Assembly (NCBI GenBank): GCA_032716605.1
Contig: CM064506.1
Coordinates: 17,247,779-17,311,778 of the forward strand
Length of the DNA stretch: 64,000 nt
Direction: 5' to 3'
Origin: Paralithodes platypus
Taxonomy: Eukaryota; Arthropoda; Malacostraca; Decapoda; Lithodidae
The notes below the pieces were generated by a model. It saw only the letters and a program-made list of their open reading frames with translations. It made no database searches and was not told where the DNA came from. This document shows positions 1 through 12,126 of this stretch, piece after piece; position 1 is the first letter of the stretch, and each line of letters starts with the position of its first letter. The position numbers and the translations under genes were made by a program.

Positions 1-2
1 AG

Positions 3-706
3 GCTGTATGAATACGGCAAATAATGCTGATGAGTATAAAACAAACTAGAAGTTCCTAGGACAAATACTTTTTGCGCTATGAATACTTGAAATGAAGAGC
101 CAAAATGCGAATATTTATGCTTCACCCATCTCTGTTCCGGCGATGCTAGCCGGGTTCCAAGCTGTTCCCCACCTCGTGGTTGCGTTATTTGCTCGGATAC
201 GTATATAACTGTATATATCACCAGAATCGAAAAATTGTGCTCTTTCCAATGGTGAAAACAAAAATAATATAGCGTAATTGGTTCGCGAGCTATGCGCAAT
301 TGTTTCCATGCAGTGACCGAAAAAAAAAATAGATATGGTTTATAACATTTTCGATTTATTTCGTCGCTACGAAGTGTATGGTTTTAAATTTAAGCTGTAT
401 GAATACGGCAAATAATGCTGATGAGTATAAAACAAACTAGAAGTTCCTAGGACAAATACTTTTTGCGCTATGAATATTTGAAATGAAGAGCCAAAATGCG
501 AATATTTACGCTTCACCCGTCTCTTTTCCGCCAATGCTAGCCGGGTTCCGAGCTGTTCCTCACCTCGGCATTGGTTTATTTGCTCGGATACGTATATAAC
601 TGTTTATATCACCGTCATCGGAAAATTATGCTCTTTCTAATGGTGAAAACAAAAATAATATAGCGTTATTGGTTCGCGAGCTATGCGCAATTGTTTCCAT
701 GCATTG
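3..706. repeat. Tandem duplication, 391-bp unit (two copies)
   Basis: The sequence starting gctgtatgaatacggcaa at 3 recurs at 394 and stays similar for about 310 bases, to the shared tgtttccatgca near 300 and 690. The copies differ by scattered substitutions, so the duplication is not recent. No convincing coding potential is seen. The unit is probably a fragment of a dispersed or satellite repeat. Confidence 0.85.
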
Positions 707-782
707 TTATTGTTATGTAAATATATGAGAATGTTTATACAGTTGTATATCTTTGCCACAATGTACAACATTTATATAAAAT

Positions 783-928
<146 letters not shown>

Positions 929-1010
929 AATGAAATAAAAATATAAATAAAATGAAATAAATCAAATCAAATAAATAAATATATAAATAAAATAAAAATG
1001 TAATAATAAT

Positions 1011-2034
<1,024 letters not shown>

Positions 2035-2944
2035 ATATACTGTATATAGGCTATATATAATATATATATATATATAATAATATACTGTAATATAACTAAA
2101 ATTCCATAGAGTACTTACCATACTTCCTGTAAGCATTCCTGTGACATCTTCGTGATTATAATGTATTTTTTTCGTAGGCAGTATTTATTGATAATTATAT
2201 TTGTCTTTCAAGCAAAAAATAGTGTAAAGTCATCAATGATACCTAGACAAAACTGCATCAATACTCAAGGGGTTAACCAAGATTCACTCCCCTCAGTCAC
2301 CAAAAGTCACAAGTAACATCTTATATACATATATAGTTCGAATTATTCACTAAACACTTTCACTGGGTAGATGAAATAATCCATAATTGCCTGCCTATAG
2401 CTAGGGCATGGTGGGCCAGAGGGAGGGAGCCCAGAATTTAAAGGGCCGGGACCCTGCCTCACAGTCTGGGGGCCAGGAAACTACTGACTTTACAGAGGCC
2501 CGCGCTCCTCAGAGAGGGACGCTATGGGGTTGCTAGATACTTCCTTTTGTAACTTACTGATGACTAACTTACCAGTCCAAATTGAGTCAAAATCGAGTCA
2601 TAAACTTATTTTTGGCGAATATTTCTAACTTACAGGTGGCATTATGACGCGATTGCGTCATACGAGCACTCTTGGAGGGGTGGCGTTATGACTCGATCGC
2701 GTCCTATAGATGCGAGAGGGTTAAGTTAAATTTTTATTTTTTATTTTCTACAAAGTTTTTTTCTGTAGGGTACCCAATCATAAGGACGATTCCATAAGAG
2801 AATTAGGCGTGCACTTATGAGAGTACTCCCTGACCCTTCCGCGCGGGAGATTCAAAACTGCTGCCGCGGGTGTTGAAGGGAGACTATTATATTAATAGGC
2901 AATATCGTCAATGATGAAGGGGTCACTATTAAATAATTATTGTT
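2035..2944. other. Non-coding stretch, no gene seen
   Basis: AT-rich DNA with a short GC-richer island around 2400-2540. It holds two related short motifs, gacgcgattgcgtcat near 2645 and gactcgatcgcgtcc near 2690, each partly palindromic. No open frame has a recognisable product. It is the 5' flank of LINE1. Confidence 0.6.
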
Positions 2945-3234
2945 TAGGTAAGACATAGACAAATAAAAAGTGAAATTTGTAAATTATGAATTTTGAAGGA
3001 TAAAAGAAAAACTAAAAAAACTTAACCTAAACAAAACAAAATCTAAAGAGGGGAGGCCATTGCAAGAGGTTAGCTTCCCGACTAACAACCGTACCGGAGA
3101 ACAACAAAACATTATGCCCTTCGCAAGGGTAGAAAGTAATAGAAAGTATAGAAAGTAAGTGGAGCAAGCAAGAGCCCAACAAAACAAAAGGATGGGAAGT
3201 AGGCCTAGGTACAAATTATGAGGACAAGTGTGGA

Positions 3235-4290
3235 ATGGCAGAGTTAAAAGATGAAATGAGGAAGCTAAAGGTAGCAAATGAAGAACTAAGGGTCATGATA
3301 AAAGAGATAGATAAAAAGTGGACGGAGCGAGAGAATGAAATGGTGAGAAAGGCCACAGAAAAAGTGGTAGAAAATCTGGAAGAGTTACAGGATAGGAAAA
3401 ATAGAAAGAAGAATGTTATTTTGTTTAACATACCAGAGTAAGAAAGAAGAACCAAAGGAAAGGGAAGGAGAAGATAAAGAGTTTTGTGAACATGTATTCC
3501 AAGAAGTACTGGATGTTAACCCAGGAGCTGCGGGAAGACTCTTAAGAGTTTCCCCAGGCGACTGCGGGAAGACTCTAAGATCCTGGGCCTAAAAAAATCC
3601 ATTTAAAACACCGCAAAAAAAACTTGAACCCTTTTTTTTTTTTTTTTGCCCCTGGGCCATGCCAAATATCACTCCTCCACATCCCCTCCTTCCCCCCCTC
3701 CTTCAATTATCACCTATTTTCCCTTTTATTCCCTTATTCTGTGGTCTATTTTCGTGCTAACATTAACGAGTTGCTAGCAGGGCGTTGTCATCAGTGTTAC
3801 CAAGCGTGGGAATTAGGGGAGAAGTCAGGAAGAGAATTGATAGGTACCTTCAGTGTCTCTCAAAGCTTCGTGAGTGGAAGGTTGGCTCACACACACTCTC
3901 GCTTTCATTTCGCGATTTTGACCAGCCAAACACTGTTTCCACTTGTTTTATTGTTGTAACTGGTTAATATCTTCATATTAATGGTAAAATAGGCGCATAT
4001 GAATAAGTATTAACAATATTTATGGTAAAATAACGATGTTAGTGATGGCAACAGCTCAAATATGTGCGCACAGGCGTGTGGTGTCTCATACCCCCCATGT
4101 GCAGCCGAGAGGTTAAGGATGCTAAGATAGACAAAATATTTAGAATGGGACGACACAGAAGAAAAGGATAGGCCAGTGATTGTGACAGTAAATGAGGTGG
4201 GAGTGAAGTGGGTGCTAATCAAAAAAGGTAAGGAACTAAAAGATTTAGACAATCCACAGGCCAATGATATCATTATTGCAGCTGACCTAA
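3235..4290 (+). pseudogene. LINE1 ORF1-like protein, broken
   Basis: The first 68 codons (3235-3441) form a charged, heptad-rich segment starting MAELKDEMRKLK, consistent with a coiled coil, and end in RKKNVILFNIPE. The frame then shifts to one reading SKKEEPKEREGEDKEF. A TTAA-element interrupts it at 3516-4116. After the gap it continues KDAKIDKIFRMGRH and RPVIVTVNEV. The order coiled coil, NVILFNIPE strand, RMGRH and RPVIV matches the RRM-type RNA-binding domain of LINE ORF1 proteins. At least one frameshift and a poly-A slippage near 4290 make it a pseudogene. The role (RNA binding in the retrotransposition RNP) is from family knowledge. Confidence 0.7.
3516..4116 (+). mobile_element. TTAA-element copy 1 (piggyBac-type MITE)
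   Basis: 601 bp bounded by TTAA at 3516-3519 and 4113-4116. The left end reads TTAACCCAGGAGCTGCGGG. The right end, read inward, starts TTAACCTCTCGGCTG. It sits in LINE1 ORF1, and removing it with one TTAA rejoins the frame. Internally it carries two ctgcgggaagactctaa-type repeats near the left end, a poly-T run and the shared core gttgctagcagggcg. There is no transposase, so it must be mobilised in trans. TTAA duplication is the hallmark of piggyBac transposition. Confidence 0.85.
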
Positions 4291-4632
4291 AAAAAAAAAA
4301 AAAAAAGGGAGGAAAGTGCCAAACTTCGGGAAGAGTTAAAAAATAGGAGAGATGGAGGTAAGTGGATTATAAAGAGAGGCAAGATAGTAAAACTGAAGGA
4401 GCAGAATGGTGAACAGGAAGGGTGACAAGTAAAGGTAAAGGAACAAAAGTATAAGAAGGAGGATAGCATAATTTTTAGAGTAATAAATATACAGGGATTG
4501 TCGAAAGTTAAAGCTAAGGAAGTTGAAGAATTAGTTGATAATAATTGTGTAATGTGCTTAACTGAAACACAAAAGAAAATTAGGAATGTATCTTTTAGTA
4601 ACAAAATAAATATAATAGAATCAATGAGAGAA

Positions 4633-5824
4633 TTAACCCGGGAATTACGGGAAGACTCTTGAGTTCCCCTGGCGGACTGTGGGAAGACTCTTAACCTCTG
4701 AACTGCGCATGTGGGTAATTAGAAACGTCTGCCTGTGCTGACGTATTTGAGCTGTTTCCATCACTAAAATATTCATTTTACCATAAATAGCATTAATACT
4801 TATCCATATGCGCCTATTATAGGTTGATTATAAAGGTATTAACCTGTTACAACAATAAAACGAGTGAAAACAGCGTTTGGATGGTCAAAATCGGCGATAC
4901 AGGCCGCGAGTTACATAATGTATGGGTGAGGCAACCCCCTTTCCCGCCAATTTGCCCCAAGGCCACTGAGACACTGTCGATCGATACTCTCTCTCTCTCT
5001 CTTGCACTCGCTTGCTAACAGTGATGACAATGCCCTGCTTGCAACTCGCTAATGTTAGCACAAAAATATACCTCAGAATAAGGGAATAACAGGGAAAATA
5101 GGTGATAACTGAAGGAGGGGAGGAAAGTGGGGAAGGAGGGGAGGTAGAGGACTGATATTTTGCATGGCCCAAGGGCAAAGATTTTTTTTTTTTTTTTTTT
5201 CGATGTTTAAAAAAAAAAAAAAAAAATCTCTGACTCTTAAGAGTCTTCCTGCAGTCCACCGGGGGAACTCTTAAGAGTCTTCCTGCAGTTCCCGGGTTAA
5301 GAGTCAGGGAAAAAACAAAAATATATATATATTTTTTGCCCCTGGGCCATGCAAAATATCACTCCTCTACCTCCCCTCCTTCCCCACTTTCCTCCCCTCC
5401 TTCAGTTATCACCTATTTTCCCTGTTATTCCCTTATTCTGTGGTATATTTTCGTGCTAACATTAGCGAGTTGCAAGCAGGGCATTGTCATCACTGTTAGC
5501 AAGCGAATGCAAGAGAGAGAGAGAGAGTATCGATCGACAGTGTCTCTCCAGACTTGGGGAAAAGTGGCGGGAAAGGAGGTTGCCTCAGCCATACATTATG
5601 TAACTCCCGGCCTGTATCGCCGATTTTGACCATCCAATCGCTGTTTCCACTTGTTTTATTGTTGTAACAGGTTAATACCTTTATAATCAACCTATACTAG
5701 GCGCATATGGAGAAGTATTAATGCTATTTATGGTAAAATAAATATTTTAGTGATGGAAACAGCTCAAATACGTGCGCACAGGCAGAGGTGTCTCATACCC
5801 CCCATGTGCACTTCAGAGGTTCAA
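4633..5824 (+). mobile_element. TTAA-element copy 2, itself interrupted by copy 3
   Basis: The left boundary is TTAA 4633-4636 (TTAACCCGGGAATTACGGG). The right boundary is TTCAA at 5820-5824, a TTAA with one extra base, preceded by cttcagagg. The outer element is split at an internal TTAA (gactcTTAAgag) by a second full copy at 4691-5300. Excluding that copy it is close to 600 bp, like its relatives. It interrupts the LINE1 endonuclease between codons for Glu and Met, and the flanking frame is restored on removal. Confidence 0.85.
4691..5300 (-). mobile_element. TTAA-element copy 3, nested in copy 2
   Basis: 610 bp with TTAA at 4691-4694 and 5297-5300, in reverse orientation to its host: the TTAACCTCTGAACTGCGC end lies left and the cccgggTTAA end right. 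It carries a (CT)n run near 4988, long T and A homopolymers near 5180-5225 and the family core. Its target was the subterminal TTAA of copy 2. Confidence 0.85.
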
Positions 5825-6853
5825 TGACAAAAAAAGGAGGTGGACTTATGATACTGTATCAAAAGAATCATGATATTTATTTTGATAAAATAGAAACAAG
5901 AAGCAAAGATGTGTTATATGTTAAAGGAACAATTAGTGGATGGGAGTTTAAAATGATAGTGGTTTATTTTAGCGTTAGTGATAGAGAGAGAAATAAAGCA
6001 ATGAAGGAAGAGATAGAAAAGATACTAGAAGATAGCAGTACAACAGAGGAACCAATAATAATAGTAGGAGATTATAATGGACATGTAGGATTTAAAGGAG
6101 AACAGAGGCTAGATGATAATGGGAAGATGATAATTGAATGGATGAAGAAATACAAATTAGTAATGCTCAATGACGATATAAATTGTGAGGGAGAGTACAC
6201 ATGGAGTAGATATAATCAGAAAAGTGTAATAGATTATGCACTTGTATCGAACAAATTGTATGATAAATATATGAGACTGAAAATAGACGAAGATCAAGAG
6301 CAAATAGATTTGTCTGATAATAATCTAATGGAAATTCATTTGAATATTCGGAGAGGAAGAAATATTTTTAATAGGAAAGACTAGTAAGGGAATATTATAA
6401 AACAGATAAGGAATCCCTAAACAAATTCAGAGACGTCGAGCTAAATAAAAAGATAACTAGCGAAAAGATAGATAATATGAAAGAGATAGAGGAGAACATA
6501 ATAACAGCAAACCAAATACTTAAAGGTAAATATAGGAGGAAGAATATGTAGGGACACAAGAAAAGGAGGAGGAACCTGTGTGGTTTACAGAAAAAATTAG
6601 GAAAAATAAAGGAAAGAAAAAGATTAAATAGAAACAGGAGAAATGCAAATAACAAAGCAGAAGACAGATGGAAGAAGCTATACATAGAGCAAAAGACAAG
6701 GGTACAGTTATTTATAAAGAAGGAAATGTATAAACATGAGAAGATAGCAAGGGAAGTAAAGGAAGACAAAAGTAATGGGGAAAATACATGGAAATATATA
6801 AAAATGCTAAAGGGAGAGAAAGAAAAAGAACAGGAATGTATCCTAAATAATGT

Positions 6854-7361
6854 TACCAATCACTCATTAGAAAGCTAACATATAAATTCATTCAGCGCCT
6901 TAACACTTCTGAGAACAGTATCATTAAAATGCTACAAACTCCAAGCATAGTGTACACCTCTAGGATCCAGGCACACTGGAGGAAGTTGCTCTATATTTAA
7001 CCTTAAGTAATGATTTCAGGTCTGCTACTCTACAGAATTAGCATACCGGTACTGAACCTCATAGTGCAGTACAGTACCGATATTCCTATACTGTACTGTA
7101 GCAACATACTGTACCGGAAGCTAAATGATGTGAGGCATGGTACTGTACACAATTAGGACAGTGGTTTTGGTAACACAGTAGTTTGATGACCACTGTTTTT
7201 GGTTGAGGCAGTGCTGTGAACTACATGATAGCAAGCTGGGTATTATTTAATTTCTTTTTATTTTATGTAGCCTATGTACAGTAGCTTATATATATTTATG
7301 TTACTGTAAGGTATATATGGACCCCAGTATGGTCCCCTCTGTACTGTGTGAGTCTGAAATA

Positions 7362-7400
<39 letters not shown>
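6854..7400 (+). mobile_element. SINE-like or LINE-tail insertion with (ATT)n tail
   Basis: It is flanked by TAATGT at 6848-6853 and 7401-7406. Removing the insert joins the LINE1 reading ILNNVYGENG without a gap. The 3' end shows aataaag directly followed by about twelve ATT units, a typical retroposon tail. The body contains short tactgtac and taccggtac motifs and no coding frame. I see no clear pol III A/B boxes, so it could instead be the untranslated 3' end of a LINE. Confidence 0.75.
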
Positions 7401-7401
<1 letters not shown>

Positions 7402-7406
<5 letters not shown>

Positions 7407-9240
7407 ATATGGGGAGAATGGTAAAAAGCTTGAGAAGGAAGATGTAAAAAAGGAAGTTATTAAGTTTTGGAGTGCTCTTTATGGTAAACATACAAATGAT
7501 ATTAAGGAAGTATGGAGTTCAGAGAAGAAACAGGAGTATAGAAGAGAAATAGAAAATATAAAGATAGAAATAGTATCAGGAGTACAATATGAAGTAGTCA
7601 GAGAGGAAAGAGGGGTAGAAGAAAATGAAATAGAGCATATAGAACTTTGTAGAGAGGAATTTAGAGAACACTTAGAGATGAGAATGCAAGCAAAGGGACG
7701 AATATCATACATAGAAGATGAAATAGTAAGCAAAGAAAGAGTGAGAATGTGTTTGAAGAAGATGAAATTGAAGAAAGCTGCAGGGCCAGACGGGATAAAG
7801 ACAGAATTTCTTAAAGTATTTCTGGAGAGTGATACATTAATTAATATAATAGTAAACATGATGAAGAAAGTAATAGAGACAGGCAATATTCCTGAAGGGT
7901 GGAAGGAATCAAATACAATAATGTTACCAACAAATAGGAAACCAAAAGTTAATGAATATAGACCCATAGCACTCACAAATGTAGGATACAAATTAACAAT
8001 GGCAGTAGTAAGGATGGGTATAGAAGAAAATTTAGAGAAAAATGGATGGGAGAAGGATACACAGGCCAGATTTACATCAGGAGGGAGAATAGAAAACGAC
8101 ATTTTCATCTTGAAGTAGGCTACTGTATAGATAAATGTTTTAAAAATAGAAAACCTTTAATAGTAATATCAATTGACTTTGCAAAGGCTTTTGATAGTAT
8201 TAAGAGAGACATGATGATTAGGGTAATGATGGACTATAAAATAAAAGTAAGGGGTCGGGCGCAAGTTGGACTAGATAATAGTCCATCAGGCGCCTGGCCC
8301 GGGGAGACGATTAATATGAAGGGTGTGCCTGGAAGTGTGGTGGGAGGGCTTGTGGCTTTGGCTCCACTGCATGTCTGCCTGCCGAGATCGGAACCTCTCC
8401 GGGTGGTCAGGGGCCGGGGGAGTGCTGGAGCGACCTTGGTAACTCTGGTCTCTGGGTCTTCTCCTGGGTGACCTGGATGTGTGAGAGTTTGTGTTTTTTA
8501 TCTGTGTCTATTTTTTGTTTTATGTTGTTTTTGTGTTTTCCCTGTTCTTGCTCTGTCTTGAGTCGGCTAGCCCCAAAATGGGGATTGGGCCTGAGCATAT
8601 AGATAGATAGATAGATAAAATAAATCCACAAGTAATTGAGTTGATATCAAAATTGTACGAGGGAGATATAACTAAAGTTAAGCTCGGGGAAGGAGAGGAC
8701 ATACAAATACCAGTTACTAGTGGGATTAGGCAGGGATGTACGGGTTTGACCACATTGTTTAAATTAGTTACTTATAAAATTATGTACAAATTGGAAGAAT
8801 TATATACAGGATTTTAGGATGAATCGTTTAATATAACATCATTGTTCTTTGCGGATGACGGTATGTTACTGGCAGAGAGTATAGAAGATGCAGAGAGAGT
8901 GTTAGAAACAGTGATAAATACCAGTAGGGAATGTGGACTAGAAATAAACAAACAGAAGAGTAACATAATAATATTTAATATGAAGGAAAAACCACAGGAA
9001 ATTGCTGGAATAAAAGTTGGTAATAAAATTAAGTATTTGGGAATTACGATCAATGACGGTAGAAATTGTTTTAAGAATCAAAAGGAGTTAATGATAGAAA
9101 AAGCAATAAAGATGGCAAATATGACTTACTCCATAATTGCAAGGAGTTGTGCCAGGCTGTTGATAGGCAAAACGTACTGGAAGAGTGTAGCCCTCCCTGC
9201 AAAATTATATGGAGCAAATTTTATAGATTTTACTAAAAAT
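7402..9240 (+). pseudogene. LINE1 reverse transcriptase, split and broken
   Basis: The fragment begins NVYGENGKKLEKED. RT blocks follow in order: KKAAGPDGIKTEFL (7770), YRPIALTNVGYK (7960), then after a frameshift near 8115 IDFAKAFDSI (motif A with the catalytic Asp, 8172). A SINE-like insert lies at 8246-8614. IPVTSGIRQGCTG (motif B), an in-frame stop at 8815-8817, FFADDGMLLAE (motif C, both Asp present, 8850) and KYLGITIND follow. The catalytic residues survive although the frame does not. The stop at 9241 interrupts the thumb region. Confidence 0.8.
8246..8614 (+). mobile_element. SINE-like element with (ATAG)n tail, copy 1
   Basis: The 10-bp duplication ataaaataaa lies at 8236-8245 and 8615-8624, interrupting the LINE1 RT just after motif A. 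The body starts ggggtcgggcgcaagttgg and ends gggattgggcctgagcat plus (ATAG)n. A second copy lies in reverse at 54524-54858. Open frames through the insert are chance GC-rich frames. I see no tRNA-like A/B box, so the promoter type is unknown. The tail unit matches that of LINE6 at 51133-51153, suggesting that LINE type as its mobiliser (inference). Confidence 0.75.
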
Positions 9241-10041
9241 TAAATAGAGCGACTACAAAGAATAGAAAATAGTATAAGTAGACAGATACTGGGGGCACCA
9301 AGATACGCACAAGTGGCAGCTATGAGAGGAGAAGTAGGCATATCAAGCATGAAAGCTAGAATAATGGAAGGACAACTAAAATACTTACAATATACATTGA
9401 GAGAGAAAGGGAATCAACTGCTTGGAAGAATAGTAGAAGTGATGAAGGAACAAAAACAGAAGAATAGATGGATAAAAGGAATAATAGAGGACAGAAAAAT
9501 GGTAGGGATTAAAGGAGGTATGGTAACAAACGAAGAGATAAAGACAAAAGTACGAATGTGGGATACCAAACAATGGAAGAGTGATATGGATGAAAAGACA
9601 AGTTTGAAAATGTATAGAGAATGGAGAAGAGAGATGGGAGGCCAAGGGAATGTGTATGACAATAGGGAGGCATCAGTGATACTGTTTAAGTGCATAAGCA
9701 ACATTATAAATCTGGGCAATAGGAAGAGATTTAGCAATGAGACAACTGAATGTGTTATGTGTGGACAAGAATATGAAGACCTGAAGCACTTTGTGTTAGA
9801 CTGCCCATCATACAGCGAGGTGAGAAGAGCAAATCCAGCACTGCAGCAGCCCTACCAGGAGAAAGAAGACCTCATCATTGGCAACCTGCTCTTCAACAAC
9901 GAGGCCATAGAAGAAAATAAAATAACTATCTACAAATTTTGGAAGATTCAAAATTATAAAATAATAGAGATCGATGCAATAATAAAAACAGAAAAGACCC
10001 AGACCGCAAAAAACAAAATACATCAGGAAGTGCCGATTTGA
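9241..10041 (+). pseudogene. LINE1 RT C-terminal region with Cys/His motif
   Basis: It continues the RT after the stop at 9241: IERLQRIENSISRQILGAPRY, then from 9313 a 242-residue open segment. A CVMCG...HFVLDC motif (CxxC-His-Cys) lies near 9753-9803, followed by LLFNNEAIEENKITIYKFWK. The same CxxC/HFLLHC and LLFNKEISD...IYQMW arrangement appears in LINE2, so it is a family feature. Such C-terminal zinc-knuckle-like motifs are common in LINEs. Confidence 0.75.
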
Positions 10042-10077
10042 ATGCTATACTTCCACCATACAACTGAACTGAACTGA

Positions 10078-11006
10078 GGGTTAATTGGGCCTGCCCACAC
10101 AGTACTACAATTAAGGATAGTAAATAGTAATAGGATGGGGCACTCAGCTTAATTTTTTTTATTGCCCGGGCTCGCCGCGACGGTAGCACCTCTAGCGGCC
10201 GCTAGGAAACACTACTCTTGCTGGCGTACACTTCATCTCAATAACCATACACATTACTCAAGGACCCCAATGGAAATACAAGGACCCCAATGGAAATACG
10301 CCTAACGGCCTTATTGGGCTATCCTTAGTTGGAATTATGCAAGGCTGGTACATGTCATATTTGTAACAAACTATGTGGTACCAACTCTGTAAATTGCTAA
10401 CTGAATAAATATTATTATTATTATTATTTATGCTGAAGATAATATCAGTATGATAATATCACTTGCGTATAAACATTTATAAGCGATTTTGAATACATAA
10501 TTAGATAAACAGAAAGGAAATAATTAAGAAAACTAAATTTATACCAAGAATGAAATTATACAGTTGTAGGCTACTTCATTGTTTACAGCTGTATTGCAGA
10601 TCACATCTTATATATGTACATATTCATGAAAAAGAAACACAAGTATATAGAGTTTACAGTATATTATATAGACTACAGAACATAGTGAATATGTAATAGC
10701 CTGCAGTACAGTAGACCACCACCACCACCTTGTATATTTATTCTTAACACTACAGAACATTGTGATTATATACTGTAGCCTAATACTCCACCACCACCTA
10801 TAAAGCCATTCTTTTGACTATGTAACATTGTTTGTGAATACACAACCACCACTACAACTGCTACTACTACTATACCCTGTTCATTATAGTTAGGCCAGAA
10901 AGTATTACTTCTAATCTCTGTAACTAAAACAGGGCTGGACTAAATGGGCTGTATATTACCACACTTATTCCCCGAGCATCTGAGGCCTGATGTGAACCTG
11001 TTAGCA
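10078..11006. other. Non-coding stretch with short repeats
   Basis: It begins ggttaattgggcctgcc, a motif that recurs at about 17780 (gttaattgggcctgcctat), so part is a dispersed repeat. A 17-base direct repeat, aaggaccccaatggaaa, occurs at 10260 and 10279. An (ATT)n run after ctgaataaat at 10405-10428 looks like a retroposon tail. A loose duplication with ccaccaccacc occurs near 10710 and 10790. No gene is seen. Confidence 0.6.
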
Positions 11007-12126
11007 CTACACATGTTTCAAAATTAAAGATTTCCTGCTTTGTTTTTTCATTTGGGAAGCTCGATACCTATTATTTAGTTTGTGAATTTTCCAGTTTATT
11101 GCTATTCTGCAATACACTTGTGCAATTTTAAACAAGCAATTTCTGCAGAGTGAAAGGTGTGACAGAGTATTTACAACACATATGGTCAACCTGGAATTCA
11201 CATTCTGTCCAACCAGATTTGTCATGTCAGACAGGAATGGTACAATCATAGAGCTATGAACAGAGTGAAATGATTGCACCAAATCCTCTGATGGTACTGT
11301 GAGACCACCAAAGTCTCTGTTCGATGTTTTGAAAGCTTTCATGTGTGTAAATATCTGAGTAGCTTCATTGAGAAAATCAGAATTGTTTACAAATGAAGTG
11401 GAGCAGGTAGCACAAGAGATATTTAGCTTTTTTAGTACATAGCCTAGAACATAACTGACACCATTATCATCCAAGTCATCAACTTGGTAGTCATAAGACA
11501 AGTCACTTGTATCACAAGAAGTTGAAATGGATGTTGATGGTGCTCTAGAGGTTGAACATGACTGTGTACGAGCTTTGTTTAACTCAGATAGTGTGATGAG
11601 GAGAAAATCAGAGTCTGGGGCACAATTGGCAGACAAAGATGGTGCAAGGAGAATGTTACACAGAGTCTGTCTGAAGGTGAATCGGAACTGACTAGGATCT
11701 GGATTGTATCTGTTACCACCCTTCTGTCGAATTATAGCAAACAGATTCTCAAGACAGTCCTGGTTTAGCCGGGATGGGAGTAGGAACTTAAATCCATCAA
11801 TGGATTGTAGGTCCTGCATGAGGCCAATCATTGCTTGTAGGGTTAGTCTCCATCCAACAAGACAGTTAATAGTATAAGATGTGTTAAAATTTACACCCTT
11901 GAGCCATTCAATTGTATCCATCCAAAATGAAACATGAGGACTTGTGATTTTCACTGGTTTCTTTAACTCTTCACATACTTCAAAAGTTCGTCCATTTACA
12001 CTGTCAAAGATGTCATTCCATTTTGCAATGAACTCTGCAGTGTGAACTGCAGTGCTAGGTAACTTACCTAAAGAAACATGCGTGTTCATTGCAGCTGCAA
12101 CAGTGCGACTAAGGATTAAATAGTCC
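11007..12126 (-). pseudogene. P-element/THAP9-like transposase, C-terminal part
   Basis: An open frame of 360 codons from the ATG at 12089 extends upstream without a stop to about 12126 (DYLILSRTVAAAMNTH). Family hallmarks are the central GWRLTLQAMIGLMQDLQ, the SRLNQDCLENLFAIIRQKGG block with NPDPSQFRFTFRQ, and a C-terminal Cys region (NISCATC, then NVNSRLTICVVNTLSHLSLC). P/THAP9 transposases excise and insert DNA using an N-terminal THAP finger and a GTP-binding, RNase H-like core; those parts are not found upstream. Either the 5' exons lie elsewhere or the copy is truncated. The sequence is otherwise uninterrupted, so a domesticated gene's last exon is possible. No terminal inverted repeats were recognised. 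Confidence 0.75.

Larger units (their letters stand above)
4490..6384 (+). pseudogene. LINE1 AP-endonuclease domain, split by a TTAA-element
   Basis: The domain starts near 4490 (LSKVKAKEVEELV) with the CLTETQ motif near 4557. It is cut by the TTAA-element at 4633-5824 and resumes at 5825 as MTKKGGGLMILYQK. It then shows IIIVGDYNGHVG (catalytic GDxN), SVIDYALVS and SDNNLMEI, where the usual SDH His is replaced by Asn. These are the conserved blocks of LINE apurinic endonucleases that nick target DNA. A stop follows at 6382-6384, and 6385-6853 continues in broken frames as the EN-RT linker. Confidence 0.75.
2945..10077 (+). mobile_element. LINE1: degenerate non-LTR retrotransposon with nested insertions
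   Basis: An ORF1 region, AP-endonuclease, reverse transcriptase and C-terminal Cys/His region occur in this order on the plus strand. The element ends in (ACTGA)n at about 10062-10077. It is interrupted by TTAA-elements at 3516-4116 and 4633-5824 and by SINE-like elements at 6854-7400 and 8246-8614. Removing these leaves roughly 4.4 kb, near full length for a LINE. Frames resume across each gap. Many stops and frameshifts show it is old and inactive. The 5' boundary is approximate because no target duplication was found. A second copy of the family is LINE2 at 14179-16573. The clade is not assigned with confidence. Confidence 0.85.

Noticed and set aside
2275..2722. A possible further TTAA-element
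   Set aside because: TTAA occurs at both places, but the adjoining sequences (ccaagattc against ccctctcgc inward) do not form inverted ends, and no host frame supports insertion.
8246..8471. A coding extension of the LINE1 frame through the SINE-like insert (8046-8471)
   Set aside because: The segment after 8246 belongs to an insert with its own target duplication and a second copy elsewhere; the frame is accidental.
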